Below, piece by piece: positions 14,573-21,840 of a DNA stretch of 30,268 nucleotides; the first letter of the stretch is position 1; every line of letters starts with the position of its first letter. The position numbers and the translations under genes are program-made. Source of the DNA: X23 sp050251575. GTDB lineage: Bacteria; Bacillota; Clostridia; SK-Y3. Location of the stretch: positions 1 to 30,268 of the forward strand of contig JBFWMP010000021.1 of NCBI GenBank assembly GCA_050251575.1. Direction: 5' to 3'. The notes beneath the pieces are model-generated. The model had not been told where the DNA came from and made no database searches. It worked only from the letters and a program-made list of their open reading frames with translations.

Positions 14573-15195
14573 TATGCGTACACCTCCTCGATCTTTGCAA
14601 CAGCATCTCTTGTAATAATAAACTTATCATGATTCAATATATCATAGACATTTAATGTACTTACAAGTGTAGTTGTGATTCCCGGAATGTTTCTTGCAGA
14701 CTTAATGACTGCTTCATTCTTTTCAGGAAGTACAATTAATGCCTTAGAATCTACTTTGAAACTATTTAATACTTTTACTATTTCTTTTGTCTTTATAGTA
14801 TCAAGAACTAGATTGTCCAATACCATAATATCGTTATCTACCACTTTAGAACTTAGCGCAGACTTAAGCGCCAATCTTTTCACCTTCTTATTCAGTGAAT
14901 ATCTATAGCTTCTCGGTTTAGGTCCTAAAGCTACACCGCCTCCTACCCATTGAGGAGACCTGATACTACCTTGTCTAGCTCTGCCTGTACCCTTCTGTTT
15001 CCATGGCTTAATACCACCACCACGAACTTCCATTCTGGTTTTAGTATTTTGAGTACCTTGTCTTTGATTTGCTAAATAATTCACTACTACTTGGTGAAGT
15101 ACAGTTTTATTTACTTCTGCTCCAAAAATATCATCGTTTAATTCAATATCTCCAACCTGTTTACCGTTCATATCATATAAAGCCACCTTAGGCAT
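14572..15195 (-). CDS. rplD: 50S ribosomal protein uL4
   Basis: Tunnel-constriction protein. In gamma-proteobacteria it also represses the S10 operon. The 207 residues start MPKVALYDMNGKQVGDIELN and carry the long internal loop GGGIKPWKQKGTGRARQG that reaches the tunnel. Two adjacent ATG codons exist. The second (15195) is 7 nt from GGAGG and matches the family start; the first is only 4 nt away. It overlaps rplW by one base. Confidence 0.97.
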   Translation of the reverse strand: MPKVALYDMNGKQVGDIELNDDIFGAEVNKTVLHQVVVNYLANQRQGTQNTKTRMEVRGGGIKPWKQKGTGRARQGSIRSPQWVGGGVALGPKPRSYRYSLNKKVKRLALKSALSSKVVDNDIMVLDNLVLDTIKTKEIVKVLNSFKVDSKALIVLPEKNEAVIKSARNIPGITTTLVSTLNVYDILNHDKFIITRDAVAKIEEVYA

Positions 15196-15223
15196 CATAC
15201 ATCCTCCTTTCTTATAAGCTTTA

Positions 15224-15853
15224 CTATGCTTTTATCATATTTCTAACTATTACCAATCCGCCTTTAGGTCCAGGTATTGCACCTCTTACCAAAATAAGAT
15301 TTTTCTCTGCATCTACCTTTACTACATCAAGGTTCTGAATAGTAACCTTTTCAACACCCATATGTCCTGCCAATTTCTTACCCTTAAATACCCTGGAAGG
15401 ATCACTGTTAGCTCCCATAGAACCTGGTCCTCTATGATATCCGGAACCATGCGTCATTGGTCCTCTATGAGTGCCCCATCTTTTAACCGTACCTGCAAAT
15501 CCTTTACCCTTGCTGGTTCCAGTAACATCGACTTTCTCACCTTCTGCAAAAACATCAGCCTTGATTACATCTCCAACATTAAGTGCATCTGCATTGCTTA
15601 ATTTGAACTCTTTTAAATATCTCTTGTACTCTACCTTTGCTTTATCAAAATGTCCTTTTTCAGGCTTATTAACCTTCTTCTCTTTCTTGCTGGAAAATCC
15701 AACCTGCACAGCAGTATATCCATCATTATCAATAGTTTTTTTCTGTACAACCGGACATGGCCCAGCTTCTATAACAGTTACAGGAATCACTTTGCCTTCT
15801 TCATCGAACAATTGAGTCATTCCAATTTTTTTACCCAAAATTGCCTTTTCCAT
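15224..15853 (-). CDS. rplC: 50S ribosomal protein uL3
   Basis: Assembly-initiating protein whose loop reaches the peptidyl transferase centre. The 210-residue product starts MEKAILGKKIGMTQLFDEEG and has DVTGTSKGKGFAGTVKRWG and HRGPGSMGANSDPSRVFKGK. Two adjacent ATG codons exist. The second (15853) has AGGAGG 7 nt before it; the first is at 4 nt. It lies 28 nt before rplD and 75 nt after rpsJ. Confidence 0.97.
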   Translation of the reverse strand: MEKAILGKKIGMTQLFDEEGKVIPVTVIEAGPCPVVQKKTIDNDGYTAVQVGFSSKKEKKVNKPEKGHFDKAKVEYKRYLKEFKLSNADALNVGDVIKADVFAEGEKVDVTGTSKGKGFAGTVKRWGTHRGPMTHGSGYHRGPGSMGANSDPSRVFKGKKLAGHMGVEKVTIQNLDVVKVDAEKNLILVRGAIPGPKGGLVIVRNMIKA

Positions 15854-15906
15854 CATGGCACCTCCTAGTTGGTTATTGGTTCACCTTTGTGAACATGACC
15901 GCTTTT

Positions 15907-15927
15907 TTGAATTGAGAATTTCCAATT
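15907..15927. repeat. Heptad repeat tract, family 2, three units
   Basis: TTGAATT, GAGAATT and TCCAATT in 7-bp phase, 21 bp. It ends 1 nt from the rpsJ stop codon (15929). At the other end of this gap, TTGGTTA and TTGGTTC (15869-15882) repeat once with a 7-bp period, 15 nt before rplC. Confidence 0.55.
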
Positions 15928-15928
15928 C

Positions 15929-16240
15929 TTACAGCTTGATTTCAATGTCTACGCCTGCCGGTAAGTCCAGCCTCATTAAGGCGTCAACAGTTTTTGGTGT
16001 TGGGAGCAAAATATCAATGAGTCTTTTGTGTGTTCTCATTTCAAACTGCTCACGGGCATCTTTATACTTGTGCACTGCTCTTAAAACGGTAATGATTTCC
16101 TTCTTAGTTGGTAGAGGAATAGGTCCAGACACCTGTGCCCCTGTTCGCTTAGCAGTTTCTACAATCTTTTCGGCTGACTGATCCAATAACATATGGTCAT
16201 AAGCCTTTAGTCTGATTCTGATTTTTTGATTTGCTGCCAT
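15929..16240 (-). CDS. rpsJ: 30S ribosomal protein uS10
   Basis: Head protein of the small subunit, also the NusE partner of NusB in antitermination. The 103 residues start MAANQKIRIRLKAYDHMLLD and contain GPIPLPTKKEIITVLRAVHK, EQFEMRTHKRLIDIL and LDLPAGVDIEIKL. ATG start 9 nt after GGAGGG. It is the first gene of the operon. No fusA or tuf lies upstream; instead a long structured leader and a divergent gene follow. Confidence 0.98.
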   Translation of the reverse strand: MAANQKIRIRLKAYDHMLLDQSAEKIVETAKRTGAQVSGPIPLPTKKEIITVLRAVHKYKDAREQFEMRTHKRLIDILLPTPKTVDALMRLDLPAGVDIEIKL

Positions 16241-16687
16241 ATTAACTAACCCTCCTTCAATCGTACGTTTTTGAAAACAGCTCGGAGCTCGGAGCTCGGA
16301 GTTCGGAGGAAAACCAAGCTCTTGCTATTACGCTATTTTCATTCATTTTGGTCTTGCCGCTCTCGGCAAATGGCTTTGTGATACGTACGACAGTAGCAAA
16401 AAAACTGTACACTGAGCCGGGTGTTTCATATCACCCAATAATTAAACCCAGAATAACGTCAAAGACATCACCTGGGCATAAAATGCTACTTTAGCACACT
16501 AAACTCACCACTTACAATTTGCTAACCATAAAATGTTCAGCATTACAAAAGAATAATATTATTCTCATTTGTATTATTTAAGTGTACAGTGACGCTGTCG
16601 CCCGGTTTCATGAATCGGACATTCTCCATGAAAATTACCCAACTCACAGTTGGCAACCTTCCACTTCATCGTATGTCATGTCACAAC
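16241..16687 (-). promoter_or_regulatory. Long structured 5' leader of the rpsJ superoperon
   Basis: About 450 nt separate the predicted transcription start from rpsJ, with no open reading frame of note. On the minus strand a long-range stem joins 16581-16589 with 16405-16413 (CTGTACACT with AGTGTACAG, 9 bp) and 16595-16600 with 16388-16393 (CGACAG with CTGTCG, 6 bp). It encloses hairpins at 16419-16436, 16447-16476 and 16484-16496. Outside it are hairpins at 16639-16653, 16606-16633 (7 bp) and 16354-16369 (TTGCCG with CGGCAA). A U7 run follows the AGTGTACAG arm. This looks like a cis-acting ribosomal-protein leader; the ligand is not known from sequence. Confidence 0.7.
16279..16306. repeat. 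Heptad repeat tract, family 1 (AGCTCGG x3, AGTTCGG)
   Basis: Three AGCTCGG units and one AGTTCGG, 28 bp. It lies 38 nt upstream of the rpsJ start codon, near the 3' end of the leader. Confidence 0.85.
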
Positions 16688-16693
16688 TATTAT

Positions 16694-16722
16694 ATATTAC
16701 ATGATTGGCGTAGATTTTGCAA
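16694..16722 (-). promoter_or_regulatory. Main promoter of the ribosomal protein superoperon
   Basis: Minus strand TTGCAA (16717-16722), 17-nt spacer, TAATAT (16694-16699) preceded by TG. Directly upstream is an A/T tract (T7 then A8) like an UP element, as at strong rRNA-class promoters. Transcription should begin near 16687. Confidence 0.75.
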
Positions 16723-16748
16723 GGGTTTTTTTTAAAAAAATATTATTC

Positions 16749-16776
16749 AGCTTGGAGCTCGGAGCTTGGAGCTTGG
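16749..16776. repeat. Heptad repeat tract, family 1 (AGCTYGG x4)
   Basis: AGCTTGG, AGCTCGG and AGCTTGG twice, 28 bp, then AGCC. It lies 27 nt upstream of the superoperon's -35 box. A decayed relative (AGCTTGG, AGGTCGG, AGCTTGA) follows at 16796-16816. Apart from these tracts, I see no gene between 16723 and 17026. Confidence 0.85.
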
Positions 16777-16979
16777 AGCCATTAGAATGAATCCCAGCTT
16801 GGAGGTCGGAGCTTGAAGCAGAGGACTATAATAGCAGTTGTAAAACTCTAATACCTAACCTTTAAGGATAAATGAAGTAGACAGTGCAAATTATATAATG
16901 TATATTATTATTGAAAATATTGAGAAAATATACCCCTAATAAGTCTTATGTGTAGCCAAAATTATACTACATTATTTTT

Positions 16980-17007
16980 CTCCAAGCTCCGAGCTCCAAG
17001 CTCCGAG
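16980..17007. repeat. Heptad repeat tract, family 1 (CTCCRAG x4)
   Basis: CTCCAAG and CTCCGAG alternate twice, 28 bp. It ends 19 nt before the rluA-type start codon, just outside its ribosome binding site AAAGGAG. It is inverted relative to the tracts at 16749 and 16279. Confidence 0.85.
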
Positions 17008-17026
17008 CTAAAGAAAGGAGCTATAT

Positions 17027-17977
17027 ATGAAAACCATCGTTATAAATTCTAATGATGCTAATCAACGCATTGATAAATTTCTGCAAAAATACTTTCAAGA
17101 TATGCCTCTCAGCGCTATATATAAATATATAAGGAAGAAAAGAGTCAAGGTTAATGATAAGAAAGTAGAGATTAACTATAAACTTGCTGAAAATGACAAA
17201 ATTGATTTATATATCAATGATGAATATTTTGAAAACACCAAACCTGCAGCTGATTTTATTACTATAAAGCCTCATCTCCATATTCTTTATGAGGATGATA
17301 ACATCCTTCTTATTGATAAAAAACCCGGTATGGTTGTGCACCCCGATGAGTTTGAAAAAATAAATACTTTAATTAATCATATTCAAAGTTACCTATATAA
17401 TAAGGAAGAATATGTACCAGACAAAGAAAATAGCTTTGCCCCGGCACTTTGTAACAGAATTGACCGCAATACCGGCGGAATTGTAATTGCTGCTAAAAAT
17501 GCAGAAACTCTTCGAATAATTAATGGTAAAATTAAAGCAAAAGAAATCCGAAAATTTTACCTGTGCGTGATAAAAGGTATTTTAACTAATAAGGAAGGTA
17601 ACCTATCTGATTATCTCAGCAGGGACTATTCGGCAAAAAAAGTGACTGTTTCAGCTAAGCTGGAACTTGGATCAAAACAAATCATTACTAAATATAGAGT
17701 CCTTAATGAAAAAAGTAATATGAGCCTGTTGGAAGTAGAACTGATTACCGGAAGAACACATCAAATCAGGGCTCACTTTTCTGCTATGAACCACCCTCTG
17801 CTTGGTGATCCCAAATATGGTGATATCTCCTTTAACCACTCTATAGGTTTTAAATATCAAGCGCTGTATTCGTATAAAGTGTTTTTTGATTTTTCCAGTG
17901 ATGCAGGGAAGCTGGATTATTTGAGAGGAAAAGTTTTTGAAGTAAAGGAAGTGGGATTTACGAAACTGTTTGCTTAA
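17027..17977 (+). CDS. RluA family pseudouridine synthase
   Basis: Isomerises specific uridines in rRNA or tRNA to pseudouridine. The 316-residue product has an N-terminal S4-like RNA-binding domain (about 10-60, QRIDKFLQKYF and RKKRVKVNDKKVEINYKL) and an RluA catalytic domain. The catalytic aspartate is D146 in NRIDRNTGGIVIAAKN, a variant of the usual HRLDxxTSG. GRTHQIRAHFSAMNHPLLGD is the second signature. ATG start after AAAGGAG. It is divergent from the ribosomal operon. Whether the target is that of RluB, C or D cannot be told. Heptad tracts sit at both ends of the gene. Confidence 0.9.
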   Translation: MKTIVINSNDANQRIDKFLQKYFQDMPLSAIYKYIRKKRVKVNDKKVEINYKLAENDKIDLYINDEYFENTKPAADFITIKPHLHILYEDDNILLIDKKPGMVVHPDEFEKINTLINHIQSYLYNKEEYVPDKENSFAPALCNRIDRNTGGIVIAAKNAETLRIINGKIKAKEIRKFYLCVIKGILTNKEGNLSDYLSRDYSAKKVTVSAKLELGSKQIITKYRVLNEKSNMSLLEVELITGRTHQIRAHFSAMNHPLLGDPKYGDISFNHSIGFKYQALYSYKVFFDFSSDAGKLDYLRGKVFEVKEVGFTKLFA

Positions 17978-17980
17978 AGT

Positions 17981-18008
17981 GGGGAGTGGGGAGTGGGGAG
18001 TGAGGAGT
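17981..18008. repeat. Heptad repeat tract, family 3 (GGGGAGT x3, GAGGAGT)
   Basis: Three GGGGAGT units and one GAGGAGT, 28 bp, starting 3 nt after the pseudouridine synthase stop codon. The reverse complement (ACTCCCC) belongs to the same family as the tract at 13298. Confidence 0.85.
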
Positions 18009-18043
18009 AAATAGAATTATTAAGTTTCTTATTCCACGCAGAA

Positions 18044-18121
18044 GGAATGTGACTTGGGGACTGGTCTGCTGTCATGCTTGGTTTTTAGCGTGACTGCAGA
18101 CCAGTCCCCATGTCATGTTCC
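18044..18121. repeat. Long REP-like hairpin between convergent genes
   Basis: Arms of 26 nt (starting GGAATGTGACTTGGGGACTG) match as inverted repeat with three differences, two of which become G-U pairs in RNA, and the stem continues with TGTCATGC against GCGTGACT around a 10-nt loop. The core TGGGGACTGGTCTGC resembles the GGGGAC-type palindromes common in Clostridia. It could act as a transcription barrier for both genes, though no clean U-run follows. Confidence 0.75.
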
Positions 18122-18186
18122 TGAACAATGATGTACTTTTTCAGTGATTTCGAACCGTTTCCTACATTAGTTAATCTGTTTATATT

Positions 18187-18996
18187 TCAATTCAATTCTT
18201 CTTTCTTAATATGCTCATGGTTCTTTAAATGCTCCATGCAGTATTCATAATCTCCTTCACAATCGATACAATACCTAAAATCCATTTTAGGATCGTCTTT
18301 TTCAGTAACTCCACACACGGTGCATTTATGCATGGTAATTACCCTTGGAATTTGCTGCTGAAAGTTTCTGCGATTATAATGCACCTGTCTGTTTGTTTTA
18401 ATTCTAGAAGAAATATCACGCCCAAAGAAAACAAAATAATTTGCAATAGAAACAAGTGCCATTACTTTTTGCGGTATAGGCATAAATACTACAGTAAAAC
18501 CTATATAAATCCAATTAAGCCACGCCAAGTATTTTACTTTTACCGGCAAGATGAAAAATAATAAAAACTCATAATTGGGATAAATACGTGCAAACGCTAA
18601 AAATAACGATAAATTCAAATATGTTGCTGTTGCTGCTCCCCCTGTGATAAAAACTGCTGCTATTGTGCCTATCACCCCTAGTAGATAATATATATTGAAT
18701 TTGAAAATGCCCCATTCATGCTCTAAAGCATTTCCTATCATATAATAAAGATATAAAGCGAATATTATCCATATCGGTGAGGATACATTAGGCGGAATAA
18801 AAATAAATGTGACCAACCGCCAAACTTCCCCTCTAAGCACATAAGCCGGAATAAGCATCAGCTTAACAAGAAACTCCCTCGTATAATCAACTTGCATTAA
18901 AAAATATACAAACCCATTCAGTCCCACAATATATGTCATTAAGCCTTTTATGGCAAGATGTCCAAATTTTCTTTCAAGCTTATCCAACCAACTCAT
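18187..18996 (-). CDS. Rhomboid-fold membrane protein with zinc-ribbon tail, probably not a protease
   Basis: A 269-residue membrane protein with about six hydrophobic segments (first near 18-34). The RGEVWRLVTFIFIPP loop resembles the rhomboid L1 region, and YEFLLFFILPVKVKYLAWLN resembles rhomboid and Derlin-like proteins. The GxSG serine motif of TM4 and the histidine of TM6 are not visible (TM6 region VMALVSIANYFVFFG), so proteolysis is unlikely. The C-terminal tail has C225, C228, C243, C246, C253 and several His, which suggests zinc binding. ATG at 18996 is preferred over an upstream TTG that abuts the AAAGGG site. Function unknown. Confidence 0.75.
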   Translation of the reverse strand: MSWLDKLERKFGHLAIKGLMTYIVGLNGFVYFLMQVDYTREFLVKLMLIPAYVLRGEVWRLVTFIFIPPNVSSPIWIIFALYLYYMIGNALEHEWGIFKFNIYYLLGVIGTIAAVFITGGAATATYLNLSLFLAFARIYPNYEFLLFFILPVKVKYLAWLNWIYIGFTVVFMPIPQKVMALVSIANYFVFFGRDISSRIKTNRQVHYNRRNFQQQIPRVITMHKCTVCGVTEKDDPKMDFRYCIDCEGDYEYCMEHLKNHEHIKKEELN

Positions 18997-19032
18997 AATC
19001 GCCAACCCTTTCTAATAAATCAGACTTGTTTT

Positions 19033-19061
19033 ATTATACAATATTCTAAATCATAATACAA
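19033..19061 (-). promoter_or_regulatory. Promoter of the rhomboid-like gene
   Basis: Minus strand TTGTAT (19056-19061), 17-nt spacer, TATAAT (19033-19038) preceded by TTG. The start would lie near 19026, giving a leader of about 30 nt. Confidence 0.65.
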
Positions 19062-19234
19062 GAAACAGCACAGAGTCAGCAACTACCTAGCAACTATCGT
19101 AATCTCATATTTTATCCGATAACTGATAGTACTATCTGTATCAGAACAGATGACAATCTTGTCTATTGTGCAAAACGTATAATTATATTTATAAACATAT
19201 AGTAAATTTTAACAATTCAATATCTGGAATTCTC

Positions 19235-19273
19235 TTGATTTTTACTTGAAATTTCTGTAAAATTAGTTATGAT
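19235..19273 (+). promoter_or_regulatory. Overlapping candidate promoters of glgC
   Basis: TTGATT (19235-19240), 17 nt, TAAAAT (19258-19263), and TTGAAA (19246-19251), 16 nt, TATGAT (19268-19273). Either would give a leader of about 80-95 nt. The rest of the 366-nt gap to the rhomboid-like gene holds a 12-bp palindrome GATAGTACTATC (19125-19136) and no gene. Confidence 0.55.
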
Positions 19274-19362
19274 GTTTAAGTCAGTGTAACAAGGGTATAA
19301 AATTTTTAATACTTATTTTATGAAATAATTATTTTCAATTATATAAATTTAGGGGGTATAGT

Positions 19363-20610
19363 ATGCGCAAGAAAGAGTGTATTGCGATGCTTTTAGCTGG
19401 AGGTCAAGGTAGCAGGCTTGAGCTCCTTACAAAAAAGTTAGCTAAACCTGCAGTCCCTTTTGGTGGAAAATATCGTATTATTGATTTTACTCTTAGTAAT
19501 TGTGCCAATTCTCACATTGATACTGTAGGGGTGTTAACACAGTATCAACCTCTTATACTTAATTCTTATATTGGTATCGGTACTCCATGGGACTTAGACC
19601 GCAAAAACGGTGGTGTTATGGTACTCCCACCCTATGTAAGACAACAAGGTGCAGAATGGTATAGAGGGACAGCAAATGCAATTTATCAGAATATTGATTA
19701 CATTGATCAATACGATCCAGATTATGTTATTATCTTATCCGGTGACCATATCTATAAAATGGACTATTCCCTTATGTTGGAATATCATAAGAAGAAAAAT
19801 GCTGATGCGACTATTTCAGTAATTCAAGTCCCTTGGAATGAAGCCAGCCGCTTTGGAATTATGAATACTGATAAAAACAATGTAGTGAAAAGCTTTGACG
19901 AAAAACCTAAAAAACCTAAAAATGATTTGGCTTCCATGGGAGTCTATATATTTAATTGGAACATTTTGAGGAGATATCTTATTGAAGATGAGCAAGATCC
20001 TTCCTCCAGCAATGATTTCGGTAAGAACATTATCCCGAAAATGCTAAATTCCCACTTGAAGCTTTATGCCTATCCATTCCAAGGCTATTGGAAAGATGTA
20101 GGAACCATTGAAAGTTATTGGGAAGCCAATATGGACCTTGTATCCGACCATCCACAGTTAGATCTGTATGATTCCAAATGGAGAATCTATTCTGTAAATC
20201 CTACACAGCCGCCTAACTATATAGCTGCCCAAGCGAGAGTCAAACGCTGCCTTATTAACGAAGGATGCTTAATCTTCGGTGAAGTGGAAAAAAGCGTACT
20301 TTTTCCCGGAGTCTCAGTTGGAACGGGTACTAAGATAGAGAATTCCATCATTCTTCCCAATGTAAAAATCGGTGAAAACATATTAATTCGGAATTCTATT
20401 ATTTGTGAAGGTACAATCATTTCTGACGGATGTCAAATCGGTTATAGCAGTGATGAAAGCATCCCCTATATTTCAGAAGGCACAAGCCCCCAAATTACTG
20501 TCATCGGTGAGAACATTATCATCCCCAAGAACTTGAAGATAGCAAGAAACGCTCGTATTTGTGTAGAAAATATAGACGAATTGCAACTAAAATCCTTCAA
20601 TGTATCGTAA
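19363..20610 (+). CDS. glgC: Glucose-1-phosphate adenylyltransferase (ADP-glucose pyrophosphorylase), catalytic subunit
   Basis: Makes ADP-glucose from ATP and glucose 1-phosphate, the committed step of glycogen synthesis. The 415 residues show the nucleotide-binding motif GGQGSRL (13-19), KPAVPFGGKYRIIDF (28-42), the catalytic D128 in LSGDHIYKMDY and the sugar-phosphate lysine K181 in SFDEKPKKP. A C-terminal left-handed beta-helix of hexapeptide repeats follows (about 290-390). ATG start 7 nt after GGGGG. It is the first gene of glgC-glgD-glgP. In Firmicutes GlgC works as a heterotetramer with GlgD. Confidence 0.96.
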   Translation: MRKKECIAMLLAGGQGSRLELLTKKLAKPAVPFGGKYRIIDFTLSNCANSHIDTVGVLTQYQPLILNSYIGIGTPWDLDRKNGGVMVLPPYVRQQGAEWYRGTANAIYQNIDYIDQYDPDYVIILSGDHIYKMDYSLMLEYHKKKNADATISVIQVPWNEASRFGIMNTDKNNVVKSFDEKPKKPKNDLASMGVYIFNWNILRRYLIEDEQDPSSSNDFGKNIIPKMLNSHLKLYAYPFQGYWKDVGTIESYWEANMDLVSDHPQLDLYDSKWRIYSVNPTQPPNYIAAQARVKRCLINEGCLIFGEVEKSVLFPGVSVGTGTKIENSIILPNVKIGENILIRNSIICEGTIISDGCQIGYSSDESIPYISEGTSPQITVIGENIIIPKNLKIARNARICVENIDELQLKSFNVS

Positions 20611-20663
20611 AACAGTTCATAATTGCAGTTTACAGACTTAAAATTTATTTGCTTTATAACAAG

Positions 20664-20677
20664 TGAAAACGCTTACA
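20664..20677 (+). promoter_or_regulatory. cre site (CcpA operator) upstream of glgD
   Basis: TGAAAACGCTTACA fits the catabolite-responsive element consensus TGWAANCGNTNWCA at every defined position. It lies 22 nt before the glgD start codon in the 89-nt glgC-glgD gap. A CcpA complex bound here could block a local promoter or elongation from glgC. No clear sigma-A promoter was seen in the gap (TTTACA, 18 nt, TTTATA is weak). Confidence 0.75.
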
Positions 20678-20699
20678 TCTATAAAAGGGGTTGATGAAT

Positions 20700-21815
20700 A
20701 TGATGAGAAATGTACTTGGAATTATTAATAATACTAAAGACGACACATACCTAAAAGAAATCACCCGCAAACGCTCTATTGCTTCTGTCCCTATCGGCGG
20801 AAGATATAGAATGATAGACTTTACCTTATCAAACATGGTTAATTCGGATATACAAAATGTAGGTATTCTAATACATAACAAATCTGCCTCCCTGATGGAT
20901 CATCTGCGCTCAGGTAAAGAATGGGATCTTGACAGAAAAAGAAACGGACTTTTTATACTCTTTCCCTCCTCTGAATATTCCACGACTGCTCACAAAGGTG
21001 ATTTGCAGAATTTCTACAATAACTTAAGCTATTTATCGAGAAGCCAGCAAAAATATGTAATAATATCAGGAGCAAATATCATTTGCAATATGGACTATAG
21101 GGATGCCTTCAATTTTCATAAAGATACAAAAGCTGATATCACAGTAATTTATCATGACTCTTCGGATAATCTGGACTTCTCACAACGTACAGTGATAGAA
21201 ACAACCGATGGCGGCCGTGTAACAGGCATGGAGTATAATCCTGTCAATGCGAAAAGCAAGAAACTGTCTATGGAAATGTACATAATGGAACGTGAGCTTC
21301 TCATAAATATTATTGATGAATGTATCTCTCGAGGTGACTACGACTTCATTAAAGATGCTATCATAAAAAACATCCCAAAGCTGAAAGTATATAGTTATCT
21401 GCATAAAAGCTACGTTGCCAGAATAAATTCAATCTATAGCTATTACAAGCATAATATGGATCTTCTGAATCCCGAAATATCAAAGCAACTATTTTTTAGC
21501 CCAGGTCTTATTTACACCAAGGTAAAAGATCAGGCACCGGTAAAATATAAAGAAAATGCAGAAGTATATAATGCCTTGGTTGCAAACGGATGTATAATCG
21601 AAGGCAAGGTAGAAAACAGCATTTTATTTCGAGGTGTTGTCGTTCATAAAGGTGCTCATATCAAAAACAGTATTATCATGGAAAAGTGTATCATTGAAGA
21701 AAATGTCATATTGGAGAATGTAATCTTAGATAAGGAAGTCCATGTAACAAAAGATAAAAAATTGATAGGTGTACAGGAATATCCTATGATTTTAGAAAAG
21801 AAGGCCGTAGTGTGA
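20700..21815 (+). CDS. glgD: Glucose-1-phosphate adenylyltransferase regulatory subunit GlgD
   Basis: Paralog of GlgC that modulates the heterotetramer. The 371 residues align with GlgC (RSIASVPIGGRYRMIDFTLS near 22-41, and a C-terminal hexapeptide beta-helix with IIMEKCIIEENVILENVIL). The GGxGxRL nucleotide loop is missing: the N-terminus reads GIINNTKDDTYLKEI, as in other Firmicutes GlgD. This predicts little or no catalysis alone. Several in-frame starts are possible (TTG 20691, ATG 20694, 20700, 20703); 20700 is preferred at 9 nt from AAAAGGGG. Confidence 0.93.
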   Translation: MMRNVLGIINNTKDDTYLKEITRKRSIASVPIGGRYRMIDFTLSNMVNSDIQNVGILIHNKSASLMDHLRSGKEWDLDRKRNGLFILFPSSEYSTTAHKGDLQNFYNNLSYLSRSQQKYVIISGANIICNMDYRDAFNFHKDTKADITVIYHDSSDNLDFSQRTVIETTDGGRVTGMEYNPVNAKSKKLSMEMYIMERELLINIIDECISRGDYDFIKDAIIKNIPKLKVYSYLHKSYVARINSIYSYYKHNMDLLNPEISKQLFFSPGLIYTKVKDQAPVKYKENAEVYNALVANGCIIEGKVENSILFRGVVVHKGAHIKNSIIMEKCIIEENVILENVILDKEVHVTKDKKLIGVQEYPMILEKKAVV

Positions 21816-21840
21816 TCAATTATTTAACATGGAGGTAATA

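Noticed and set aside
16395..16413. Simple intrinsic terminator before rpsJ from the U7 run
   Set aside because: The stem partner of the preceding arm is about 170 nt away; no compact local hairpin precedes the U-run.
16241..16687. Gene or tRNA in the rpsJ leader
   Set aside because: No frame with a ribosome binding site and no cloverleaf; the segment is better explained as structured leader RNA.
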